A stretch of 64,000 bases of DNA, from assembly GCA_934045905.1 (NCBI GenBank), contig OW203765.1, positions 16,307,409 to 16,371,408 on the forward strand, read 5' to 3'. The notes under the pieces are model-generated. The model saw nothing but the letters and a program-made list of their open reading frames with translations, made no database searches and was not told where the DNA came from. This DNA is from Leuctra nigra (Eukaryota > Arthropoda > Insecta > Plecoptera > Leuctridae). A program made the translations under genes and the position numbers. Of this stretch, positions 48,101-57,100 are shown one piece after another. How positions within the stretch are numbered: the first letter of the stretch is position 1; the number at the start of each line of letters is the position of its first letter.

Positions 48101-51100
48101 AAACGAGAACTATCGAAAATATGCAATATTTTTAGTATAATATAATGAGTGTTTATGTTGACTAAATAATGTTCCCATTCAACGGCTGAACAAACAATAT
48201 GGGAGTCTAGTCCTAGACAAGATGTCATATTATATTCAGCTCAATAAAAGAGTATCAAAATATGGCTGAAGTAGTTGTCATTGCGAGCGTATTATTGCAC
48301 CATTGTGTACTTCCCTCAGAAAGTTGGAGTGGGGATGATCTGTAGCAGAAAGTTTCGGTAGCTCTACGCCGAATATAATGGAATTGATGCAAAAGGGTTT
48401 TTACATTCGATGAGAAAACCACTAAAGGACAATTTCAATCACCGATCATTGCAAATAAATTGTCAGAGTTACCAAGCCCGTGAGATACCGTTACCGTGAG
48501 ATACCGTGGTATACACCAAGGTCAAATTCTTCACACGTCCGGCTGTGATCGTCTTACATTTGAACAGATTGCAGGGAAACCTGACACAGTACCACAATAT
48601 GCTTTTGATGCTCTTTTATTATAAATATGAAGACACGACTTGGTCATAAACAATTTTAATAATAATATGTCTTTATAATGCGATGAGAATCTGGTAAAGC
48701 AGTGCGGCCTTCGACATCGGCGAAAGCATCCTGTGCTGCAGCTATAGCAGTCACGAATCCCATATAGAGCAGAAGTCAATGTTTACAGGGGTGCTATAAC
48801 ATAAAACTAGGAAAACGCTCTGTGTAACGCGTTGATGAGCGAGCACGGACACGCGCAACACCTCGAACCGAAATTATGTCTATCGAAAATATCATTAAAA
48901 GCCAATAATTCTTGAATTTCGTCAGACTCAAGTATAAAAATCTCAAAATTGTCCTAAAACATAAGTCCCAATAACCATGCAAAGCTTGAACCTTTTGAAC
49001 CTTTCTGATTGAACTGTTCCTCGTTAATATTCAAAAATCACAGGATCTCTTAAAAAAAATAGACCTGGGACCACTCATATGATATTATTGTGTGTACTTA
49101 CACAATATTAGATCGATCTGTTGAATGGTCATATCAGTTTCATACGTTTGAAAGTTTCTACTCTAACTACCTTGGAACTATAAAGAGTCGAAGTAGCCGT
49201 GATCAACATTTTCGAGAAATTTGACAGCCAACAAGCAAAATGTCCGTAAAACGTCAATAACTTTTGGATTTAAACATAGATTAGTCTGAAAATTGTCAAA
49301 AATGCAGATAATGTTAGTCCAAATGACCATGCAAAGTTTTAAGTTGATCAGTCATACGGTTCAAGTTTAAATTTAAAAAATGACATAAAATATTTTTTTA
49401 AATTTTAACCAATAAGAGGATTTGGCTGAAACTTTGTAAGATTGGGTACAATGTTGGTCGCCATGACTTGTCAAAATTTCAAATTGATCGGAACTACCAA
49501 TCGAAAGATATTTTTTTTTAAATTTGAACCAATCACATGAGCCCGTTTAAAAACGATCCCAGGGACCGCATAGATTACGTTAGTATATGTGCAAAATTTC
49601 AGATCGATTGGTTGTGCCGTTTGACCTGGGCAGTGAACACAAAAAAAAAAAAAAAAAAAAAAAAAACACACACAGAGAAAGTTCCGTAAGAGTACCGTGG
49701 TGACGCTCGCTACGCTCGCTCAATGAGAACTTTCTTGTCACGGTGACAAGCTTCTCTTCTCAATGTTATTCACAGCCTTCTAGGGTCTTGTCACCGTGAC
49801 AAGATAGTTCTCATTTTATGTAATCTCACCCCTGGAGAGAGTTCCCTATTCCACATCGGTTTAGAATCACTGGAATAAAAGACAATTAACATATTTTGAG
49901 TTTTACGGAAGATATTTAAAGTGGCTTCTTTGGTAATTCTCTGTACATAAACGGAAGAAACGTTTTAGTTTTTGATATAATTTGGAGAACAAATGACAGT
50001 CCTTATTAATTTGAGATCAATTATTATTTGTATTTAATCTTGCTCCAGGTCCGCCCGCACATCCACCTGTTATTGAGATGTCAAAGACTAAGTACAAAGT
50101 CGGTGACACGCTGGAAGCTAACTGCAGTGTTGGTGAAAGCGTTCCTCAGGCTGACATAACCTGGAGGCTCAACGGCAAAGTCGTGGACGACGTCGAGGAG
50201 GTGGTCGATGACTCAAGATGGCGGTGGATCTGGGAGGCTGTGGGAAGGACACAGATGCTGAAGATCAACTTGACAGATGAGCACGTGGGAGAGGATGTGA
50301 AGCTGGATTGCATTGCCACGCATGTGGGGACCAGCAAGACAGATACTATAACTCTGGTGATTGAAGGGAAAAGTAAGAGCTTTGGTTAGAGCCATTGGAA
50401 TCATATTTATATTAATTGAGAAGTTTTAACAAAGGCGTATATAGCCCCCCTTCCCCCCACAGTATCTAAATAGCACGGTAGAATACAATTATATGTAAAA
50501 TAAAAAATTTACATAAAATAAATGAAAATACATTTTAATAGTAAAATTTACTTCCATGACATTTATGATAGATATAATTTTCAGTGCAATAAAAAGGATT
50601 TGATGTTTCTTTTTTTGTAAAGATTACACAAGTCTGGATTTAGAATTATCCCAAATTGGGAAAAAAATTAGAGAGGTATATATAACTGTTTTTGATACAA
50701 TATGAATAAATATTATCGCAAAAATTAACTTAGTATTTTAAAAATATCAAGACATGTTCGTATAGAAAAAATTTTTGACCCCCAAAAATAAAAATCTTAG
50801 ATCGTAAGTATAAAATTAGAATTTCTTGCATTGCTCTAACAGTTTGCAGTTTCCAAGTAGGTACTTATTCCCTTCCAGCTACAACTACAAACAGGAAGCC
50901 AACTACGACAACTACCACTTCTACAACTACCAGTCCTACAACTACCACTCCTCCAACTACCACGCGTATATACATACAGCCTACAACTACCACTTCTACA
51001 ACTATCAACCCTACAACTAGATCTACCACGCCTATAACTGCAACTCCTAAAACTACCACTTCAACAACTACCACTCCTACAACTACCACTACCACAACTA

Positions 51101-54100
51101 TCAGTCCAGTGGTAGGAGTCAGTACATCTCCTGCAACAACCATAACTACGTCTACCACATCTATAACTATAACTACAGCAACTACGAAGCCAACTACTCG
51201 GTCTGAACCATCAACAACTCCATCAACTACGATAATAAGTAAGCATGTTGAAGATTCCATATTTATCTGTGACATAACGAACAATATATTTATTTTTATT
51301 TCCGTATGCATCGTGTATCAGATACAACAATTGAGGAGAGCTCCTCAACTGCAAAATGTAACTTGGCATTTTTTTTTAGAGATTAAAAAAAATGAAGAGC
51401 AACAATGTTTACGCAGTTTGATATTTGAATACTAGAGGGTCCCGTCATGTAAAACATGCCCAATGTGCACCAGTGAGGTATGCGTAAATATAAAACGACA
51501 GCAATATTTGTCAGCAGAGTGTGCGTCGTTAATACACTTGACGTCGTTGATAACACAATCTTAACAGAATACGTTAACAAATGAGGAACGAAGAAATGCA
51601 ATTTGATCATACCTATTATGGAGAAACAATTTCATATAAGTTTCCAAATTTACACCAGAGTATTCGTACTAAGAAAAAATAAGAAGAAAAACAATGTATG
51701 CGCCGTAAAAAATATATTATATATATACACTAGGAAAACGCTCGGTGTAACGCGTTGATGAGCGAGCACCGACACGCACGACATCGTCAATCAAGCACGA
51801 TCCATTCAATCAAAGATAACTAACTATACATTATTTATTACCAATTTTCCTTGCAACTTTTCATTAACACTCTGGATCAATTAAATAACAGATTATTGTA
51901 CTGATATTTTTCCATCAATCACTTTGGACAGATATTCAAACACTTAAAACAGAAATAAGTATGTAAATTCTTGACCGATTGGGCTGGAAATGTGTAAAAT
52001 ATTATGCTATCTAGTCAAAACGTTGTTTTCATAACTGTGAAACACAATCCATATCGTAAAATAAATTATTTTAGATAAGGTTTACCTATACCTATGTATA
52101 TGAAATACCTACATTACATTTTGACTACATTATGTATTGCAAGTTGATTCACTAAGAAAAGAATCTGTCTTACATTGATATTGAGAATAGCCATCTATAA
52201 ACTTTGCTTTGCTACATAGAGCAACCCAGAATGCAGTGGAATTTCTGTTTTGAAATGTCATTTCTGACAGTTATTGAAACTGTCAATAAGTGCATCTATG
52301 TTCTTGACTGGTAGGGCTGAAAATTCGTAAAATAAGAGACAATGTTGGTCTGAACGACCATGCAAAATATGAGTTTGATTGATTAGATTAATCGAAGACC
52401 ATTTGATAGGTCAAATGGTGGTGTGGCTATAGGCCGTTTTAAATTAAGTATACAAATGTCAGTAAAATGTCTATTACTCTTGAAGCTCATTACAGATTTA
52501 TAAAAAATCACTTATAATGCTGGTAGACATGACCTTGCAAAATTTGGTGATGATCGGTCAAACTATTGCAGTTATATACACAGAGTTTCCTTCATCCCCA
52601 TTGCCAAGCTAACTATAACTACACATCAAGTTTCCGATGCAACCAATGGAGCGAACTTGCTGAAAATCATTTTGACCATAACGAGAATAGTAATTTAAGT
52701 TGTGTGTAAAAATTTGCCTGATCCATTACTTCGTTTGGCAGGAGACGCCAAATGCACAAATACACACAAAAACAGAGATTCGAGCCATAAGTTTCAAGTG
52801 GAGACGCTCGCTACGCTCGCTTGATTACGTTGATACCGTGACCTGATGCCCACGACCTTTTCTTCATTTGTGATGCTATGCTATTACATGGTATCTACGG
52901 TTTCATTATATACGTTCCTCAGATGTAGGGCGGAAGTAAATTTGTTTGATTTTTCGGTGCACAATTTTGGATTGTAATCAAGCTCTATCAAGTACCGTTT
53001 CACTGATGCTAACAAATAACGTTTTAAATTGAAGTATTCTCTTACAATAACTCATGTCACCATTACAAATGATTGGTTGATGTCAGAAATACTGTTCTCT
53101 GAGCTCACTTCAAGAATATTGAAATGGACTTCAGCCCATCTACCTCTAATTTAGGTATAGATATTCAGTTGACAATGTAAAACTTAAACATTGGTGCTTC
53201 ATACTTTATCAACAGCAACATGAATTCGTTGTCAATACATGACTAAATACAGACCACTCTACGAAATAAGAAACGACTGAAAATGATTAATCTAACAACA
53301 ATATTTAAAAACTTCGTCGGTTAGTTGGTTTGAGGGTTACAGAGCCGTGTTGATTAAATGTAGGAAGAAAATAATACGTTTGATCGTTTGCAAATTATAT
53401 CTTGAGGCCAATGTTAAAAATCTATCGGCTTTGTTTGGTTTTCATGGCCCTCTAAAATACACAGGAAATGAAAAATTTATAAAAATTACACTTTGACGTT
53501 TCTTGGAGTGAAGAAGTTTTCTATGTAATGTCTTTTTGGAACGGTTATTATGTGTTATAGTAGATTTTTTACACACTCAAAGGGATAAGGAATACGTTTT
53601 AGGTTAGTTATGGTTATTTCTTTACTTTGTGAAGGCAAAAGACGTATTTTTAGACACGATTGGCAATGAAAGGCCACCATTTTAAATACAAAATAGTGCG
53701 TTTTCAATGTAATGTAAAGAATTGGACAGTTATTCTGTGTTAAAATACATTTCTTATAAACACAAAGGGATAAGGATTACCATTTAGGTAAGTTTCAGTT
53801 ATTTATTTATGCACAAAGAGCAGAAGATGTATTTTGAACATGATTTGGGCAATGTAACGTCGACCATTTTAATTTTAAATACAACATAGAGAGTGTGCGC
53901 GCGAAATTGAGAGGATGCGCGCGCAGGCGTTCCTGACACACAGACAGACAGACAGAACTGGGTAACTAAAAGTAAGATGTAAAAATCACATGAAGCCAAC
54001 ATGTAATTAATTATGTAAACCCAGGATTTCGTATCTTGTCAATGCTAATGTCAATAGAAAATCGTGTTTATCTCTGGTCTATGTTTTTGGACAAGCTGCA

Positions 54101-57100
54101 TTTTGAAATGGATCTCCTCAATTGTGCATAAGAAGATTGAATATCATAGGACTGAAAAGATGTGTCAAGTACTTAATTGATTTTCACATTAATTCTAAAT
54201 TTGGGTTACTTATATGCATTTTTGATAACACACTTTTCAGTGCTGAATTATAGATTTGTTTCAGTTGGGCAGACTACCATTCGTACACATACGTATAAGT
54301 TGGCTTAAGGTAGAGCAATCGATCGATATATACAAAAATATTTTTTCTTGAAATGACAAGTTCAAAAAACGTTTTCCTACATTTCAACTATATTTAAGTA
54401 TAACATATTCAAGTCCTGTAGTTTGCAACTCCGGTCCAACAATGAGTTTTCAATTTGAGGCCATCAGAGGATGAACAAAACTCTTACATGGGAGGTATAG
54501 GAAAATAATTTCGAATTTGGCTTAAAACTTTTAAAAAAGCTCACGTTGGTATTGTTTAAACGTTGTTAAAAAAAAATCTGATAGTATTTTCATGTGTCTA
54601 CCATAATAAAAAAAAAAATCGTTCCAATCTACCAACGCAAAAAATAGATCTTCATTATAGCCTAAAAATTACACGATTTTCTTTTTCCACCATAAGATAA
54701 CATGGGGGAACAAATCAATTTATCTCAGAAACTGGACACGCGAATTGCTAAATTTTTTCAGGGATTAAGTTTTGCATGATTATCAATAAGTCACCAAAAT
54801 TTCAAGTAAATCGTAAAAATTGAGGTTATGGTGGTTCTTCCTTAAATATAGATATTTAAATACAGAGGGTTGATTTGCAAGACTGGTTCTATCATGGTTT
54901 TTATCAGAATATAATGAGACGACTGTACGCAACATCGTGGAAAAAACAAACGACGATTCAAATAGTCAAACAGAGCCGATCGCTTCGCTCGCTAAATTAT
55001 AAAGAGGTGGCTTCCATTTTACCCAATGCATAAAATGTTGCCCTTTACCTGTTACAAGAGATAAGCAATAAAGAGTCTACAAGAGAGTAACATATTTGTT
55101 CCAGGTCCGCCCGCACATCCACCTGTTATTGAGATGTCAAAGACTAAGTACAATGTCGGTGACACGCTGGAAGCTAACTGCAGTGTTGGTGAAAGCGTTC
55201 CTCAGGTTGACATAACCTGGAGGCTCAACGGCAAAGTCGTGGACGGCGTCGATGAATCCTCGACTGAGGGCAGGAGACAGATGCTGAAGATCAACTTGAC
55301 AGATGAACACGTGGGAGAGGATGTGAAGCTGGATAGCATTGCCACGCATGTGGGGACCAGCAAGACATTGCAAGATTCTAGAACTCTGCAGATTGAAGGG
55401 AAAAGTAAGAGCTTGTCATTTTGTCATATTAGGAATTATTGAGGAGTTAGAGAAAATGGCGTATATAGCCACCCACCACCCCCTCTGTTTCTAAATATCA
55501 CGCTAGATATGATGTGTATATTATGTATGTATACAATATGTAGTACAAATACAGTAAACAAATACACTTGAGTGATTTCACGTCAAATCACTCAAAAATC
55601 TTCATGACTCCATTTGATTTTGATCAAACTTGGTACAATTGTAGGTAAAACGAAACATACACGAATATTTTGGCCATTTTGTGCCCCAAATGTGTATTTA
55701 CGCCCTATTTAAGGACCCTGTTCGTGTGTTTTACAGACTCGCTGCTAGATGTTATTTTGATGTCTGGTATCTCAGTGGCCGTGGTTTTGCTCATCCTAGT
55801 GGCAGTGATCATCTGGCTGTGGAGGATCAACAGACTCCCGTGTCATCTCGTTATCAACAACATTCCGAGTAGCGTCCGCTATTCTGTGCAAGGACGTGAG
55901 TACTTGATGCAAAGTACCTGCTTTCGTGATATGGGACAATCACTTTGTTGTTTTCCTGAGCTACGCGCCCTGACCCGCTTCTTCTCGAAAGCATTTACCC
56001 TGGACCGCTTATTGTCTTCGTACACTTATCTGGCACTCGCATCTCCCAGTGATTTCTCGTGCTCATCCAGTGTTGAATCCAGGCATATCTGAGATGGAGT
56101 GCCCCCCCCCCACTTCCCCCCCGGGGAAAATACTATTTCCACAGACACTTACTTATTCTTCTCGCATTTCACAAATTAGTCATTTGTCTTTTTAAATTAC
56201 AATAAAACATCTAAAAACAGTTCATATTCTCCAAAACATTTTTTCACCCCTATTTTTTCACCTACTTTGACACCTTTTGCACTGGCAATCTTGTTATTCT
56301 AGTCATTAATTTTGCAGATCTGACTGACCTAACATGCTCTAAAATAATTTTCAACTAATCTTATAATGTCAGTTTTTAAAAAAAAAATCGCTGCGCGTCT
56401 TTTTTCTGAGGGGCGAACCCCCCCCCCCCCCCAGACCCCCTCTTTAGTCCAGCTTTAACTCTTTTTTTGCATAATCATTTTGCCTCCCGGGCTAAAATGT
56501 CTCAATTCAACACTCAACCAGGCCTACTCCTGTGGTACAATGACTCGGTTTTCCCGGTTGTATGGCCCGGTTGTACAATGTCCCGATAAAGTTAGCGGCA
56601 TGATTTATCGCTGGAAACCTTGGTATAATAACAGCCATGAAAACCATTCTTCATTTCCAGGAGGAGTCAAGATGGAGTCTGTAATCAACGACGTTATTAT
56701 TCTTCCACCATCAGGAGTGATGAATCCTCTCCGTTCAATCGAAGGTAGGTGAACTAAATATGTCACAACTCAGCTTTAGACCAGTGGTACTCAACCTTTT
56801 TGACTTGCGGGCTAATAATAAGAATTTGCTTTTGTTGGCTGGCAGCATTTTTTTAAATTACAATAATGCTCACGTGATCAGGTAGGTTAATTCCAGGCGC
56901 GTAGGAACTACTTTTATCATGGGGGGAAGCCCATCAATCTTAGCCCCGCAGGGCGTTTTTAAAAAAGATTTTAACAGTTAAAAAGTTATTCTGGGGCTAT
57001 AAAATGCACAAACTGAAGCAAACTACCCTCCAATTGTTGCCCCGCATGGCGCTTTTTTAGAATTTAAGCAAATTTAAATCTGATTTTTTGTACGTGCATG

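Noticed and set aside
50826..51311. Tyr/Asn-rich (+) and Val-rich (-) ORFs over the Thr-rich stalk
   Set aside because: Shadow frames of the ACA/ACT repeat; only the Thr frame matches the splice phases.
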